From: Porcincola intestinalis
Lineage (GTDB): Bacteria > Bacillota > Clostridia > Lachnospirales > Lachnospiraceae
NCBI RefSeq assembly: GCF_009696445.1
Contig: NZ_VULZ01000008.1
Span: forward strand, 62,001-126,000
DNA length: 64,000 bases
Direction: 5' to 3'
In this document: positions 31,694-45,092 of the stretch, one piece after another
Layout of the letters: the number at the start of each line of letters is the position of its first letter
Numbering within the stretch: position 1 is the stretch's first letter
Program-made: the position numbers and the translations under genes
Notes under the pieces: model-generated
Told to the model about the DNA's origin: nothing
What the model saw: the letters and a program-made list of their open reading frames with translations, nothing else
Databases searched by the model: none

Positions 31694-33046
31694 TCAGCTC
31701 AGGGGCAGGTCCTTGAAATGAAATGACTTTGCGCCGGAAGCGTAGTCACCGACGATCTGGCCGGAGCCGTACAGCCGGTATTTGTATGTGACGAGCCCGT
31801 CCAGACCGACCGGCCCGCGGGCGTGGAGTTTTCCGGTCGAGATCCCGACCTCGGCACCGAAGCCGTAGCGGAACCCGTCGGCAAAGCGGGTCGAGCAGTT
31901 GCGGTAGACGCCGGCGGAGTCCACAAGGGACATGAACTTTTCACCGGCGGCATCATCCTCCGTGACGATGCAGTCCGTGTGGTGGGAGCCATAGCGGTTG
32001 ATGTGCGCCGCGGCTTCCTCGACAGAGTCAACCAATTTTACAGCGAGGATGAGATCCAGATATTCTTTGTGGAAATCGGTGTCCTGCAGGATATCTTCGC
32101 TGTGGATGGTGCCGTCCGGAAGGCCTGAGGAAAGGCTGGAATCGCATAGCGTTTTCACTGGCCTTCGCAGAATCTGCGCGACCTCCTCTGTTCCTCTCAG
32201 CCGGACACCAGCCTCTGCGAGTGCCTTCGCGGCAAGGGGGAGAAATGTCGGTGCAATCTTTCGATTGACGAGCAGCGTTTCTGCAGCGTTGCAGGCCGCC
32301 GTGTACTGCGTTTTCGCATCGATGAGGATCGGTATGGCTTTTCTGAAATCTGCATGCTCGTCCACATAAATGCTGCAGATGCCATCGGAGTGCCCCATGA
32401 CCGGAATCCTTGTGTGTTCCATAATATATCGGACAAACTGGTTGGAGCCTCTCGGAATCAGCAGATCCACGCAGTCATCGCATTCCAGCAGTTCATCAAT
32501 CTCGCTGTGTGCGGAGGCCTGGAGCAGGCAGCTTTCCGGAAGCCCGGCGGAGACGGCGGCCTGGTGGATGAGGTCGAAAAGAATTTTATTCGTGGAGGCC
32601 GTTTCCTTCCCGCCCTTCAGGACAGCACAGTTCCCGCTCTTGATGCAGAGGCAGCTGATCTGGACAAGAGCATCCGGTCTGGCTTCAAAGATGATGCCGA
32701 TCACGCCGATCGGCACGGTCACGCGGCGGAGAATGAGACCAGCGTCAAGTTCCCGGTTTAGGGTGACACGGCCGACCGGATCCGGGAGGGAAAGCAGACT
32801 GTCGATTCCGGCACAGACATCCGCAAGCTTGTGCGCGTCGAATTTCAGCCGTTTTCTTACAGCCGGAGCGATCTGCTGGGCATCGGCACGGCAAAGATCC
32901 TCCTCATTGGCCCTGAAGATTGCTTCTTTATTCTGAAGAAGGGACTCCTTCACGGATTGGAGCGCCCGGTCCCGGAGACTGAGCGGAGAGGCTGCCATCT
33001 GCGGACTTGACTGTTTCATGAGCTGGACGTGTTCCCGGATTCCCAT
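31694..33046 (-). CDS. proA: Gamma-glutamyl phosphate reductase
   Basis: A 450-residue glutamate-5-semialdehyde dehydrogenase, slightly longer than the usual 415-420. The NADP-binding segment IGVIGIIFEARPDALVQI, the catalytic Cys region YTAACNAAETLLV and the GFGAEVGISTGKLHARGP motif are intact. It performs the second step of proline synthesis, reducing glutamyl-5-phosphate. No proB or proC lies beside it. ATG 33046 has AGGAGG 6 bases upstream, so the longer frame to 33118 is not used. A shared terminator follows its stop. Confidence 0.95.
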   Translation of the reverse strand: MGIREHVQLMKQSSPQMAASPLSLRDRALQSVKESLLQNKEAIFRANEEDLCRADAQQIAPAVRKRLKFDAHKLADVCAGIDSLLSLPDPVGRVTLNRELDAGLILRRVTVPIGVIGIIFEARPDALVQISCLCIKSGNCAVLKGGKETASTNKILFDLIHQAAVSAGLPESCLLQASAHSEIDELLECDDCVDLLIPRGSNQFVRYIMEHTRIPVMGHSDGICSIYVDEHADFRKAIPILIDAKTQYTAACNAAETLLVNRKIAPTFLPLAAKALAEAGVRLRGTEEVAQILRRPVKTLCDSSLSSGLPDGTIHSEDILQDTDFHKEYLDLILAVKLVDSVEEAAAHINRYGSHHTDCIVTEDDAAGEKFMSLVDSAGVYRNCSTRFADGFRYGFGAEVGISTGKLHARGPVGLDGLVTYKYRLYGSGQIVGDYASGAKSFHFKDLPLS

Positions 33047-33387
33047 ATCGATCCTCCTGCATATGATCAGACGGACAGGTACATTTCTCTGCGGGTCTGT
33101 CTGAATACCTGTGTGCACCCGGCGGTTTCCTGCAAGGTGAAATGCTGTAGCTGAGGTTACTATACCACACCGGGGCAGAACCAGGAGACCGCTGCCTTTT
33201 GATTTTCAGCTGGAAATCACAGAATATCCACGGAATCTTCGTTTTGTTCCGTCTTGTATTTTGTATCAAAGAAGGTGCAGGATGTTGATTTATAGGCTTT
33301 TGTTCTGTATAATACAGTCGGTCAGGGACAGAAAACGATGCCCCTGAATGCTGCAAACGTAATCGTCTTAAGAAAAGAGGTTCTGCA
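33047..33387. other. Divergent intergenic region proA/pckA
   Basis: A 340-base gap between divergent genes. It contains the pckA promoter (33285-33313) and, on the minus strand, a TATAGT box at about 33160-33165 that could serve proA. No ORF or conserved RNA structure is recognised. The pckA leader of about 65 bases has no obvious riboswitch. Confidence 0.5.
33285..33313 (+). promoter_or_regulatory. Sigma-70-type promoter of pckA
   Basis: TTGATT (33285-33290) and a perfect TATAAT (33308-33313) are separated by 17 bases. The predicted start lies about 65 bases before the ATG. Confidence 0.75.
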
Positions 33388-34995
33388 ATGGCAAATATTG
33401 ATCTGTCTCAGTATGGCATTGAGAATGTCAAGGAGGTTGTTTACAACCCGTCCTACGAGCTGCTCTTTGAGGAGGAGACCAAGCCGGGACTTACCGGTTT
33501 TGAGAAAGGCGTGGAGAGTGAGCTTGGCGCAGTTGACGTCAAGACTGGTATCTTCACCGGACGTTCTCCGAAAGACAAGTACATCGTCAAGGATGCACAG
33601 TCCGAGAACACTGTATGGTGGAACACACCGGAGTATCCGAATGATAACCATCCGATGAGCGAGGAGACCTGGGCGACTGTCAAGGAGATCGCGAAGAAGG
33701 AACTGTCCGGAAAGAGACTGTTCGTCGTCGATGGTTTCTGCGGCGCAAACAAGGATACCCGCATGGCAATCCGCTTTATCGTCGAGGTTGCGTGGCAGGC
33801 TCATTTCGTCAAGAACATGTTCATCAGACCGACGGAAGAAGAGCTGAAGGATTTCAAGCCGGATTTCGTCATTTACAACGCTTCCAAGGCGAAGGTTGAG
33901 AACTACAAGGAGCTGGGACTCCGCAGCGAGACCTGCGTTGCCTTCAACGTTACTTCCCGTGAGCAGGTTATCATCAACACCTGGTACGGCGGAGAGATGA
34001 AGAAGGGTATGTTCTCCATGATGAACTACTATCTGCCGCTGAAGGGCATTGCTTCCATGCACTGCTCTGCAAACACAGACCTGAACGGCGAGCACACCTG
34101 CATCTTCTTCGGTCTGTCCGGAACCGGCAAGACCACGCTTTCCACCGACCCGAAGAGACTGCTGATCGGCGATGATGAGCACGGATGGGATGACAACGGC
34201 GTCTTCAACTTCGAGGGCGGCTGCTACGCAAAGGTCATCAACCTGGACAAGGACGCTGAGCCGGATATCTACGGCGCAATCAAGAGAGATGCGCTTCTTG
34301 AGAACGTCACGGTTGATGAAAAGACCGGAAAGCTTGATTTCGCTGACAAGAGCGTGACCGAGAATACCCGTGTCTCCTACCCGATCTATCACATCGAGAA
34401 GATCGTAAAGCCGATTTCCCATGGCCCGGCAGGCGAGAACGTCATCTTCCTGTCCGCTGATGCATTCGGTGTTCTTCCGCCGGTTTCCATCCTGAACGCT
34501 GAGCAGACGAAGTACTACTTCCTGTCCGGCTTCACTGCAAAGCTTGCAGGAACCGAGCGCGGTATCACTGAGCCGACCCCGACCTTCTCCGCTTGCTTCG
34601 GACAGGCATTCCTGGAGCTGCATCCGACAAAGTATGCAGAGGAGCTTGTCAAGAGAATGGAGAAGTCTGGTGCAAAGGCATACCTTGTCAACACCGGCTG
34701 GAACGGAACCGGCAAGCGTATCTCCATCAAGGATACCCGTGGAATCATCACAGCGATCCAGAGCGGCGCTGCTCTGAAGGCTCCGACCAAGACGATCCCG
34801 TACTTCGATTTCGTTGTTCCGACAGAGCTTCCGGGTGTTGATCCGGCGATCCTTGATCCGCGTGACACCTATGCAAACCCGGCTGACTGGGATGCAAAGG
34901 CAAAGGATCTTGCTGAGAGGTTCATCAAGAACTTCCATAAGTATGAGAACAATGAGGCCGGCAAGGCACTTGTTGCTGCAGGACCGAAGCTGTAA
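33388..34995 (+). CDS. pckA: Phosphoenolpyruvate carboxykinase (ATP)
   Basis: A 535-residue ATP-type PEPCK of normal length. The substrate-binding RSPKDKYIV motif, the kinase-1a P-loop [13 protein letters not shown], the metal-site [17 protein letters not shown] and the late [14 protein letters not shown] are present. It interconverts oxaloacetate + ATP with phosphoenolpyruvate + CO2 + ADP. In fermenting anaerobes it often runs towards oxaloacetate, conserving ATP. The codon use is markedly biased to frequent codons (many GGC, GAG, CTG, AAG), indicating high expression, in keeping with the strong promoter and terminator around it. AGAGG stands 7 bases upstream of the ATG. Confidence 0.97.
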   Translation: MANIDLSQYGIENVKEVVYNPSYELLFEEETKPGLTGFEKGVESELGAVDVKTGIFTGRSPKDKYIVKDAQSENTVWWNTPEYPNDNHPMSEETWATVKEIAKKELSGKRLFVVDGFCGANKDTRMAIRFIVEVAWQAHFVKNMFIRPTEEELKDFKPDFVIYNASKAKVENYKELGLRSETCVAFNVTSREQVIINTWYGGEMKKGMFSMMNYYLPLKGIASMHCSANTDLNGEHTCIFFGLSGTGKTTLSTDPKRLLIGDDEHGWDDNGVFNFEGGCYAKVINLDKDAEPDIYGAIKRDALLENVTVDEKTGKLDFADKSVTENTRVSYPIYHIEKIVKPISHGPAGENVIFLSADAFGVLPPVSILNAEQTKYYFLSGFTAKLAGTERGITEPTPTFSACFGQAFLELHPTKYAEELVKRMEKSGAKAYLVNTGWNGTGKRISIKDTRGIITAIQSGAALKAPTKTIPYFDFVVPTELPGVDPAILDPRDTYANPADWDAKAKDLAERFIKNFHKYENNEAGKALVAAGPKL

Positions 34996-35332
34996 TTTGA
35001 AAGACAGATCAGCACAGGAGGGAGATCCCTGCTGAGCATGAAGATGAGAGAAACCCGGGTGAGTCATCATCCGGGCTTCTTTTTGCGATGGCGGTTTCTC
35101 TTCATCGGGTTACGGAGCACAAGATGACGGCGGAGTTTCCGAATCGAGAAGGAAATTCCTGCAGTGGACAAGGCGGCCGCCGGAACCGGTGGGTCGAGCT
35201 CCGGAAAAGCGGCTCTGTCCGGCTGGACAAGCTGGGACAAGCTGTACAGGAGGTCTGGGCGGATCTGCTGATTGTGTGCTATACTGTCGTGACAGACTGA
35301 CTAGGCAAGACAAAAGAAAGAGATGAGATGTT
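34996..35332. other. Gap pckA to debranching enzyme
   Basis: It holds the pckA terminator (35049-35085). A TATACT box at about 35280 could be the -10 of the next gene's promoter, with no clear -35. Otherwise nothing is recognised; the frames here are short and unconvincing. Confidence 0.5.
35049..35085 (+). terminator. Intrinsic terminator after pckA
   Basis: AGAAACCCGG (35049-35058) pairs with CCGGGCTTCT (35071-35080) with one G-U pair, followed by TTTTT. Confidence 0.85.
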
Positions 35333-37456
35333 ATGGCGGATCAGGATCAGAATACCAGGAGCGTCACACTGCACCCGCTTGATTCGGCGTCCGGATACCC
35401 GGTATGCCCGGGCCTGTTTGACCGTAACGGAGCGGTACCGCTTGGCTATGAAGGAGCTGTAAGCTTTACGGTCCATTCAGCCGGGGCAACAGCCGTGACA
35501 CTGCTGCTGTATCACAGAGGAGAAGAGAAACCATACTCTGAGATCGTGTTTCCTAAGACATATCGGATCGGATCAGTCTGGTCGATGGTCGTGTTCGGCC
35601 TTGATATTTCCAGGTTTGAGTATTCATATTCAGTGGACGGACCATGGAACCCGGAGAAGGGACTGCTGTTCGACCGGCAGCATGAGCTGCTCGACATCTA
35701 TGCGAAGGCCGTGACAGGGCAGCGGATCTGGGGGAAGAAGGACGATGTGCCGAAGTACCGTGCGCGGGTTGTCCGGACATCCTATGACTGGGACAATGAC
35801 CACCAGTCTGTTCCGATGGAGGATCTGGTGATCTATGAGCTCCATGTGCGCGGCTTCACGATGGGAAAGAGCGCCGGCGTGACGGCGCCAGGTACATTTC
35901 AGGGACTCCGGGAAAAAATCCCGTATCTGAAGTGGCTCGGGATCACGGCAGTGGAGATGATGCCGATCTTCGAGTTTGACGAGATGCAGAACTGCAGGCA
36001 CTTTGATGGAAAGGAACTGATCGATTACTGGGGATATAACACAGTCAGCTATTTTGCTCCCAATACGAGCTATTGCTCGGAGCAGGAGTACAACCACGAG
36101 GGGGATGAGCTGCGGTCGCTGATCCGTGATCTTCATGCGGCCGGCATCCAGGTCATTCTGGATGTGGTGTTCAACCATACCGCGGAGGGGAATGAAGACG
36201 GGCCTTTCATATCCTTCAAGGGATTCGATAACAACATCTACTATATGCTCACGCCGGATGGAAATTACTACAATTTCTCCGGCTGCGGGAACACCGTCAA
36301 CTGCAATCATCCGGTTGTCCAGGAGCTGATCGTGGAATGCCTGAGGTACTGGACGGTCAACTACCATATCGATGGATTTAGATTCGACCTGGCCAGCATC
36401 CTTGGACGCAATGAGGATGGTTCCCCGATGGAATATCCGCCGCTTCTGTACCGTCTGGCTCGGGATCCGCTGCTGTCCGGCGTCAAGCTGATCGCGGAGG
36501 CCTGGGATGCGGGCGGCATGTACCAGGTGGGAAGCTTTCCGGCCTGGAGCAGATGGGCAGAGTGGAACGGAAAGTACCGGGACGCGCTCCGGTCGTATCT
36601 GAAGGGAGATATCTGGATGGCGCCGGAGGCGGCGAAGCGAATGATCGGGTCTCCGGATCTGTATTCGGACAAGCCGGCGGAACAGGGCAGGAGCCCGAGA
36701 GGATATCTCGGATACAATTCGTCCGTCAATTTCATTACCTGCCATGACGGCTTTACGCTGTACGACCTGTATGCGTACAACGGCAAGCACAATGAGGCAA
36801 ACGGCTGGGGCAACTCGGACGGCGCGGATGATAACAGAAGCTGGAACTGCGGCGAGGAAGGACCGTCTTCAAATCCGGAGATCGAGAAGCTCCGTACCCG
36901 GATGATGAAGAATGCGATGGGAATCCTTCTGATGAGCCGGGGGACGCCGATGTTTCTGGCAGGAGATGAGTTTGCGAACACGCAGTTCGGCAACAACAAT
37001 GCCTACTGCCAGGACAATGAGATCAGCTGGCTGGACTGGAACTATTGTGACAAGAACAGGGATATCCTGGAGTTTACAAAAGGAATGATCGCATTACGGA
37101 AGCAGCATGACTGCATCCGAAGGGACTTGAAGGCTGCAAAGTGCGGCTTTCCGAACATATCCGTTCATGCGGGGACACCCTGGAACGCCCTGATTACGAA
37201 GGATACGAAGGCCATGTATGTGGTCTATGCCGGGTATGACGAGAACACCAGAGATGACGACATTGTCTGCGTCTGTCTGAATGTCTGGTGGGAAGGCGTG
37301 GAGATCCAGCTTCCGGATCTGCCGGAGGGAAAGAGCTGGCACCTGGTTGTCTCGACGGCCGGGGAGGAGCGCGGGATGGCCTGGAAGCGGGTTGTCATGC
37401 AGCCAAGATCGCTGGCAGTGCTGGTGGCGGAATCGTATATACCGCCGCAGCGTTAA
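35333..37456 (+). CDS. glgX: Glycogen debranching enzyme / isoamylase-type GH13
   Basis: A 707-residue GH13 enzyme of the GlgX/TreX group. An N-terminal CBM48-like domain (YEGAVSFTVHSAGATAVTLL) precedes the (beta/alpha)8 barrel. Family motifs are QVILDVVFNHTAEG (region I), DGFRFDLASILG with the nucleophile Asp (region II), LIAEAWDAGGMYQ with the acid Glu (region III) and NFITCHDGFTLYDL (region IV). It hydrolyses alpha-1,6 branches of glycogen or limit dextrins. It is cytoplasmic (no signal peptide). Other glycogen genes are not near. The symbol is by family resemblance; a pullulanase-like activity is possible. Confidence 0.92.
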   Translation: MADQDQNTRSVTLHPLDSASGYPVCPGLFDRNGAVPLGYEGAVSFTVHSAGATAVTLLLYHRGEEKPYSEIVFPKTYRIGSVWSMVVFGLDISRFEYSYSVDGPWNPEKGLLFDRQHELLDIYAKAVTGQRIWGKKDDVPKYRARVVRTSYDWDNDHQSVPMEDLVIYELHVRGFTMGKSAGVTAPGTFQGLREKIPYLKWLGITAVEMMPIFEFDEMQNCRHFDGKELIDYWGYNTVSYFAPNTSYCSEQEYNHEGDELRSLIRDLHAAGIQVILDVVFNHTAEGNEDGPFISFKGFDNNIYYMLTPDGNYYNFSGCGNTVNCNHPVVQELIVECLRYWTVNYHIDGFRFDLASILGRNEDGSPMEYPPLLYRLARDPLLSGVKLIAEAWDAGGMYQVGSFPAWSRWAEWNGKYRDALRSYLKGDIWMAPEAAKRMIGSPDLYSDKPAEQGRSPRGYLGYNSSVNFITCHDGFTLYDLYAYNGKHNEANGWGNSDGADDNRSWNCGEEGPSSNPEIEKLRTRMMKNAMGILLMSRGTPMFLAGDEFANTQFGNNNAYCQDNEISWLDWNYCDKNRDILEFTKGMIALRKQHDCIRRDLKAAKCGFPNISVHAGTPWNALITKDTKAMYVVYAGYDENTRDDDIVCVCLNVWWEGVEIQLPDLPEGKSWHLVVSTAGEERGMAWKRVVMQPRSLAVLVAESYIPPQR

Positions 37457-37504
37457 CGGGACGGGGACAGCGTGAGATGTCCGGACAGGCAACAGGAGAG
37501 GGAT

Positions 37505-38701
37505 ATGTCTGAGAAAGAGCATGCAGAGAAGAGAGCGCTGATTGCGATGAGCGGCGGGGTGGATTCCTCCGTCGCGGCAGCCCTGATGCTGAAGAGGGGA
37601 TATAAGTGCATTGGTGTCACCATGAAACTCTATTCAAATGAGGATATCGGGGTGTGCCGGACGCATACCTGCTGCAGCCTGGATGACGTGGAGGATGCGC
37701 GGGCCGTTGCCGGGCGGCTGGGGATGCGGTACTATGTCTTCAACTTCGCGGATGATTTTCAGGCGAAGGTCATCGATAAATTTATCCGGACATATGAGGA
37801 AGGCGGAACACCGAACCCGTGTATCGATTGCAATCGATATATGAAGTTTGACAAGCTGTATGACCGGGCGAGGGAGCTGTCCTGCGATACCATCGTGACC
37901 GGCCATTACGCCAGGACGCATTACGACGAAAAGAGCGGGAGGTGGCAGCTTCTGAGGTCGGAGAATCCGGCCAAGGATCAGACCTATGTGCTGTACGCGA
38001 TGACGCAGGATCAGCTCGCGCATACCGTTTTCCCGCTTGGAAGCTACAGGGATAAGGAACAGGTAAGGCAGACGGCGGAGGAATATGGCTTTGTGAACGC
38101 GCAGAAGCCGGACTCGCAGGATATCTGCTTTGTTCAGAATGGAGACTACGGAGATTTCATCGAGCGGCAGACCGGGCATACCTATCCGCACGGCAGATTT
38201 GTGGACGAGGATGGAAGGGTGCTGGGCGAGCACAAAGGACTGATCCGTTATACCATCGGACAGCGAAAAGGGCTCGGACTGGCGCTTCCTCATCCGATGT
38301 ATGTCAAGGCCAAGGATATGGAGAAGAACGAGGTGATTCTCTCTGAGAACAGCGGGCTGTATTCCAGCCGCCTGGAGGCCGGGGATTTCAACTGGATCTG
38401 GTGGCCGGGTGCGGAGAAAACCTGTCATTTCGAAGACATCGAAAGCGGAACAGAACAGCAGGACGCCGGGGGTTGTGCCGGACAGAAGCGCCCGGCACCC
38501 GGTACAGTGCTTCGCGCAACGGCGAAGCCACGCTACCGTGCCGTGGAGGCTGCCGGCACAGCAGTCGTTCTGGATGACGGCGGTGTTTCATTTACCTTTG
38601 ACGAACCGCAGAGGGCGCTTACACTCGGACAGGCGCTCGTTCTGTATGATGGCGAGCGCGTGATCGGCGGCGGAACCATCACCAGAGTGCCGCGCACATA
38701 A
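37505..38701 (+). CDS. mnmA: tRNA 2-thiouridine(34) synthase
   Basis: A 398-residue MnmA/TrmU. The PP-loop is LIAMSGGVDSSVAAALM; the catalytic cysteines are in GTPNPCIDCNRYMKF and SQDICFVQNG. The YTIGQRKGLGLA and C-terminal beta domains follow. It thiolates U34 of tRNAs for Glu, Gln and Lys using sulfur from a cysteine desulfurase. The family usually has about 360 residues; here an insertion (ESGTEQQDAGGCAGQKRPAP) enlarges the C-terminal region. GGAGAGGG lies just upstream of ATG 37505; the longer frame from 37472 lacks a site. It is followed by uvrB in the same direction. Confidence 0.96.
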   Translation: MSEKEHAEKRALIAMSGGVDSSVAAALMLKRGYKCIGVTMKLYSNEDIGVCRTHTCCSLDDVEDARAVAGRLGMRYYVFNFADDFQAKVIDKFIRTYEEGGTPNPCIDCNRYMKFDKLYDRARELSCDTIVTGHYARTHYDEKSGRWQLLRSENPAKDQTYVLYAMTQDQLAHTVFPLGSYRDKEQVRQTAEEYGFVNAQKPDSQDICFVQNGDYGDFIERQTGHTYPHGRFVDEDGRVLGEHKGLIRYTIGQRKGLGLALPHPMYVKAKDMEKNEVILSENSGLYSSRLEAGDFNWIWWPGAEKTCHFEDIESGTEQQDAGGCAGQKRPAPGTVLRATAKPRYRAVEAAGTAVVLDDGGVSFTFDEPQRALTLGQALVLYDGERVIGGGTITRVPRT

Positions 38702-38858
38702 GAATGGCAGGCGGCGCAGAACCTCTATACGCGCAGGGCGGATCGACTGCGAGGCGTTGCCAGATCGAGAGCATGTGTATGCGCAAGAGAAATCGTGACA
38801 GCGCGGCAGACATGTCCACGTATGCGCCAGGACATAAACAGGCAGAAGGAGGATGTGC

Positions 38859-40841
<1,983 letters not shown>

Positions 40842-40921
40842 ATCGAACAAGCCTGCGGACAGAGCTTCGTGCAAATGGCATAGCTTTGAGGCAGGAATCC
40901 GGTCAGTGAAGGAAGAGTTGA

Positions 40922-43900
40922 ATGTGTGCATATGATCCAGCCCCGAAAAGGGACGTTAAAAAATATATCCGCATCCGCGGCGCGTCTGAGAACAATCTCA
41001 AGCATGTGGATGTCGACATTCCGAGAAATGAACTGGTGGTTCTGACAGGATTGTCGGGATCAGGAAAAAGCTCCCTGGCCTTTGACACCATCTACGCAGA
41101 AGGACAGCGGCGGTATATGGAGTCGCTCTCCAGCTATGCACGCCAGTTCCTCGGCCAGATGGAGAAGCCGAAGGTGGACAGCATCGAGGGCCTCCCGCCT
41201 GCAATCTCCATCGACCAGAAGTCCACAAACCACAATCCGCGCTCGACAGTCGGGACGGTGACGGAGATTTATGATTATTTTCGTCTGCTCTATGCCCGCT
41301 GCGGAACGGTGCACTGCCCCACATGCGGCAGGGAGATCAAAAAGCAGACCGTCGATCAGATGACGGACGCCATCATGAAGCTTCCGGAGAGAAGCCGGAT
41401 CCAGCTGCTTGCACCGGTCGTGAGAGGCAGGAAGGGGGAGCATACCAAGCTTCTTGAACATGCAAGGCGCTCCGGCTATGTCCGTGTACGGATCGACGGG
41501 AACCTGTATGAACTCAGCGAGCAGGTGAAGCTGGACAAGAATGTCAAGCATAACATCGAGATCCTGGTTGACCGGCTGATTGTGAAGCCGGGAATCGAGA
41601 AGCGCCTGACAGAATCGCTGGAACAGGTTCTGGCGCTGGCAGACGGACTGGCCTATGTCGAGGTGCAGAGACCGAAGACGGAGAAGGACCTTCATCCGGA
41701 CGAAATCGGCAGAGTTCAGAATCATGGAACCGGGATGGAGGATACAGCAGCCCATCCGGCATCAGAGGGGGACGTGCAGGCGCCTGTCAGGGCAGGTGCC
41801 CGCGCTGCCGGGGATATGTCCGAGGAAGCCCCGGATACGCATAAAGAGACGGAGATGCTCATTTTTTCGGAGAATTTCTCCTGCCCGTATGACGGAACCT
41901 CGATTGCAGAGATCGAGCCGAGATCCTTCTCCTTCAACAACCCCTATGGCGCATGCCCGGAGTGCACGGGACTGGGCTACAAGATGGAGTTTGACGAGAA
42001 TTTGATGATCCCGGACAAGTCGCTGAGCATCGATCAGGGAGCCATTGTGGTGCCCGGATGGCAGTCATCGAAGGCGGAGGGATCCTTTACGCGGGCCCTT
42101 CTGGTCGCGCTTGCGGATGCCTATGGATTCAGATTGGACACACCATTCCGGGATTATCCGAAGAAGATCCATGATATCCTGATTTATGGGACAGGTGGAC
42201 GTGAGGTCGCCGTCCATTATAAGGGGCAGAGAGGCGAGGGCGTCTACAATGTCGCGTTCGAGGGCCTGATCAGCAATGTGCAAAGACGTTACCGGGAGAC
42301 CTTCGGGGAAGCCATGAAGGCGGAATACGAGACATTCATGCGTGTGACGCCCTGTCCCGCCTGCCATGGGCAGCGTCTGAAGAAGGAGGCACTTGCCGTC
42401 ACGATCGGCGGGAAAAATATCTACGAGATGACGAACATGTCCGTGGCGGACCTGCTCGAGTATCTGAGCACGGCTGATCTGGGACTGTCGACGCAGATGA
42501 TGCAGGTCGGCGACCAGATTCTGAAGGAGATCCGGGCACGCGTCCGGTTTCTGAACGATGTCGGCCTCGATTATCTGTCCCTGGGGAGGGGAACCGCAAC
42601 CCTTTCCGGCGGAGAAGCGCAGCGGATCCGGCTTGCGACGCAGATCGGATCCGGGCTGGTCGGGGTGGCCTACATCCTGGACGAGCCGTCCATCGGTCTG
42701 CACCAGCGGGATAACGACAAGCTTCTGAAAACGCTGCTCCGCCTCCGGGATCTGGGCAACTCTGTTCTGGTTGTCGAGCATGACGAGGACACGATGCGCG
42801 CGGCAGACTTCATCGTCGATGTCGGACCGGGTGCGGGAGAGCACGGCGGACAGATTGTGGCAACCGGGACAGCGGAGGAGATCATGAAGTGCCCGCAGTC
42901 CATCACCGGCAAGTATCTCTCCGGTGAGCTGAGAATCCCGATTCCGAAGACCCGGAGGAAACCGGCCGGCTGGCTGACCGTACGGGGCGCTGAGGAACAC
43001 AATTTGAAAAACATCGACGTGAAATTCCCGCTCGGGGTCTTCACCTGTGTGACAGGTGTGTCAGGCTCCGGGAAGAGCTCCCTGGTCAATGAGATCCTCT
43101 ACAAGGATCTGGCGAACCGGCTCAACCGGGCTCGTCACATTCCGGGAAAGCACAAGGGAATCGAGGGCTATGAAGCCCTCGACAAGGTGATCAACATCGA
43201 TCAGTCGCCGATCGGCAGGACGCCGCGCTCCAACCCGGCAACCTATACCGGTGTGTTCGATCAGATCCGGGATCTGTTTGCGGCGACGCAGGAGGCGAAG
43301 GCGAGAGGATACAAGAAGGGCAGATTTTCATTCAATGTCAAGGGCGGACGCTGCGAGGCCTGCGGCGGGGACGGCATCATCAAGATTGAGATGAACTTCC
43401 TGCCGGATGTCTATGTACCCTGCGAGGTCTGCCATGGTCAGCGGTACAACCGCGAGACGCTGGAGGTCCACTACAAGGGGAAGAACATCTATGAGGTGCT
43501 GAACATGACGGTGGAGGAGGCACTGAAGTTCTTTGACCATGTGCCGTCCATCCGCAACAAGATTCAGACCCTGTACGATGTCGGCCTGGGATATATCCGG
43601 CTGGGGCAGCCGTCGACCGAGCTTTCCGGCGGGGAGGCACAGCGTATCAAGCTGGCGACCGAGCTGGCGAGACGGTCCACCGGAAGGACGATCTACATTC
43701 TGGATGAGCCCACAACCGGGCTGCATTTTGCGGATGTGAGCAAGCTGGTGGAGATCCTGCAGCGGCTCACGGATGGCGGAAACACAGTCGTTGTCATCGA
43801 GCACAATCTGGATGTCATCAAGACGGCAGATTACCTGATCGACATGGGGCCGGAAGGCGGAGACGGCGGCGGAACCGTGATCGCACAGGGGACGCCGGAG

Positions 43901-44002
43901 GAAGTCGCAAAGGTGAAGCATTCGTACACCGGTTTCTATGTCGCGAAGATGCTCAGACAGGCGAAAGAACCGGCGCCGGAAAAGACACAGGAAAAGGCAT
44001 GA
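40922..44002 (+). CDS. uvrA: UvrABC excinuclease subunit A
   Basis: A 1026-residue UvrA. Both ABC ATPase modules are present: Walker [20 protein letters not shown] and [18 protein letters not shown]; signatures [16 protein letters not shown] and [19 protein letters not shown]; Walker [15 protein letters not shown] and [14 protein letters not shown]. Zinc modules appear as [23 protein letters not shown] and CEACGGDG...CEVCHGQ. The protein is about 80 residues longer than usual. The extra part lies at residues about 255-310, an Ala/Gly/Glu-rich linker ([17 protein letters not shown]...) in the UvrB-binding region. It scans DNA for lesions and hands them to UvrB. A weak GGAAGAG precedes the ATG. 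Confidence 0.98.
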   Translation: MCAYDPAPKRDVKKYIRIRGASENNLKHVDVDIPRNELVVLTGLSGSGKSSLAFDTIYAEGQRRYMESLSSYARQFLGQMEKPKVDSIEGLPPAISIDQKSTNHNPRSTVGTVTEIYDYFRLLYARCGTVHCPTCGREIKKQTVDQMTDAIMKLPERSRIQLLAPVVRGRKGEHTKLLEHARRSGYVRVRIDGNLYELSEQVKLDKNVKHNIEILVDRLIVKPGIEKRLTESLEQVLALADGLAYVEVQRPKTEKDLHPDEIGRVQNHGTGMEDTAAHPASEGDVQAPVRAGARAAGDMSEEAPDTHKETEMLIFSENFSCPYDGTSIAEIEPRSFSFNNPYGACPECTGLGYKMEFDENLMIPDKSLSIDQGAIVVPGWQSSKAEGSFTRALLVALADAYGFRLDTPFRDYPKKIHDILIYGTGGREVAVHYKGQRGEGVYNVAFEGLISNVQRRYRETFGEAMKAEYETFMRVTPCPACHGQRLKKEALAVTIGGKNIYEMTNMSVADLLEYLSTADLGLSTQMMQVGDQILKEIRARVRFLNDVGLDYLSLGRGTATLSGGEAQRIRLATQIGSGLVGVAYILDEPSIGLHQRDNDKLLKTLLRLRDLGNSVLVVEHDEDTMRAADFIVDVGPGAGEHGGQIVATGTAEEIMKCPQSITGKYLSGELRIPIPKTRRKPAGWLTVRGAEEHNLKNIDVKFPLGVFTCVTGVSGSGKSSLVNEILYKDLANRLNRARHIPGKHKGIEGYEALDKVINIDQSPIGRTPRSNPATYTGVFDQIRDLFAATQEAKARGYKKGRFSFNVKGGRCEACGGDGIIKIEMNFLPDVYVPCEVCHGQRYNRETLEVHYKGKNIYEVLNMTVEEALKFFDHVPSIRNKIQTLYDVGLGYIRLGQPSTELSGGEAQRIKLATELARRSTGRTIYILDEPTTGLHFADVSKLVEILQRLTDGGNTVVVIEHNLDVIKTADYLIDMGPEGGDGGGTVIAQGTPEEVAKVKHSYTGFYVAKMLRQAKEPAPEKTQEKA

Positions 44003-44051
44003 CAGCAGCGGCAGACTGCCGCATCAGTAAAACCGCCGCGGCGGGGCGAGC

Positions 44052-45044
44052 ATGGAGAACGTTATGGAGAATACAGCAAAAGCAGTCGGGCTCTGCATGA
44101 AGGATGAGGCTGCGCAGGTTGTGCGGACCATTCTGGATGATTATCAGGGCGGACGTGCCATCGATAAGATCAGCAGCGCACAGGCGCCGAACCGGGATGT
44201 GGTCATCCGGATTCTGCATGAGCTCTTTCAGGTCATCTATCCGGGGTACTACAGGGATCCAAACAACAAGGGCCGTGTCTACAACGTGGAGGCGCAGATA
44301 TCGACTGTTGTCGATGACGTTATCATCAATCTTGAGGAACAGGTTGAGATCGCGCTCCGGTATACCAATGAGTTTACGGGGCGCTCCGGAAAGGAGCTGA
44401 GGGCTGAGTCTCAGAAGATTGCCATCGAGTTCGTCCGCCGGATCCCAAAGATCAGGGAATATCTGGACACGGACCTTCAGGCGATTTTGGACGGCGACCC
44501 GGCCGCGTATTCCAAGAGCGAGATTATCCTCAGCTACCCGGGCATGTATGCCATCACGGTCTACCGCTGCGCGCATGAACTCTACAAGCTCCACGTTCCG
44601 ATGATCCCGCGCATTCTCTCCGAGCATGCGCACAGCAAGACAGGCGTGGACATCCATCCCGGCGCGACAATCGGAAAGTATTTCATGATTGACCATGCGA
44701 CAGGTGTCGTGGTCGGCGAGACAACGATCATCGGAGAGCACGCGAAGATCTATCAGGGCGTGACAATCGGGGCACTTTCAACCAGACTGGGTCAGAAGCT
44801 TCAGGGCAGGAAACGCCATCCGACGATCGAGGACAATGTCACAATCTATTCCGGGGCATCCATCCTTGGCGGGGAGACAATTATCGGGCACGATGCGGTC
44901 ATCGGCGGCAACTGCTTCATCACCGCCTCGGTGCCGCCGTACACCAAGGTGAATGTCAAGAACCAGGAAATGGTGCTCAATCAGGGAAAGGGCGTTCCGG
45001 AGAAGGTGGAAGCCGAAGACTCAGGCTGGTTCTACGTCATCTGA
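44052..45044 (+). CDS. cysE: Serine O-acetyltransferase
   Basis: A 330-residue serine acetyltransferase of the EpsC/SatA long type. The N-terminal helical domain is long (about 175 residues). The left-handed beta-helix follows, with TGVDIHPGATIGKYFMIDHA, GVVVGETTIIGEH, IYQGVTIGALS and GGNCFITASVPPYTKV. It makes O-acetylserine, the precursor of cysteine and the substrate of cysteine synthase. Cysteine synthase is not in the window. The final FYVI residue resembles the C-terminal Ile that docks into cysteine synthase. It sits between uvrA and cbiG in the same direction. Confidence 0.94.
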   Translation: MENVMENTAKAVGLCMKDEAAQVVRTILDDYQGGRAIDKISSAQAPNRDVVIRILHELFQVIYPGYYRDPNNKGRVYNVEAQISTVVDDVIINLEEQVEIALRYTNEFTGRSGKELRAESQKIAIEFVRRIPKIREYLDTDLQAILDGDPAAYSKSEIILSYPGMYAITVYRCAHELYKLHVPMIPRILSEHAHSKTGVDIHPGATIGKYFMIDHATGVVVGETTIIGEHAKIYQGVTIGALSTRLGQKLQGRKRHPTIEDNVTIYSGASILGGETIIGHDAVIGGNCFITASVPPYTKVNVKNQEMVLNQGKGVPEKVEAEDSGWFYVI

Positions 45045-45092
45045 ACAGCCGGGCGATAAGCCTGACATGACAGGAGGGAGGCGCGTAAGCTC

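Noticed and set aside
33322-35070. A 582-codon frame opposite to pckA
   Set aside because: It is the antisense of a highly codon-biased gene; such frames are common and this has no recognisable domain.
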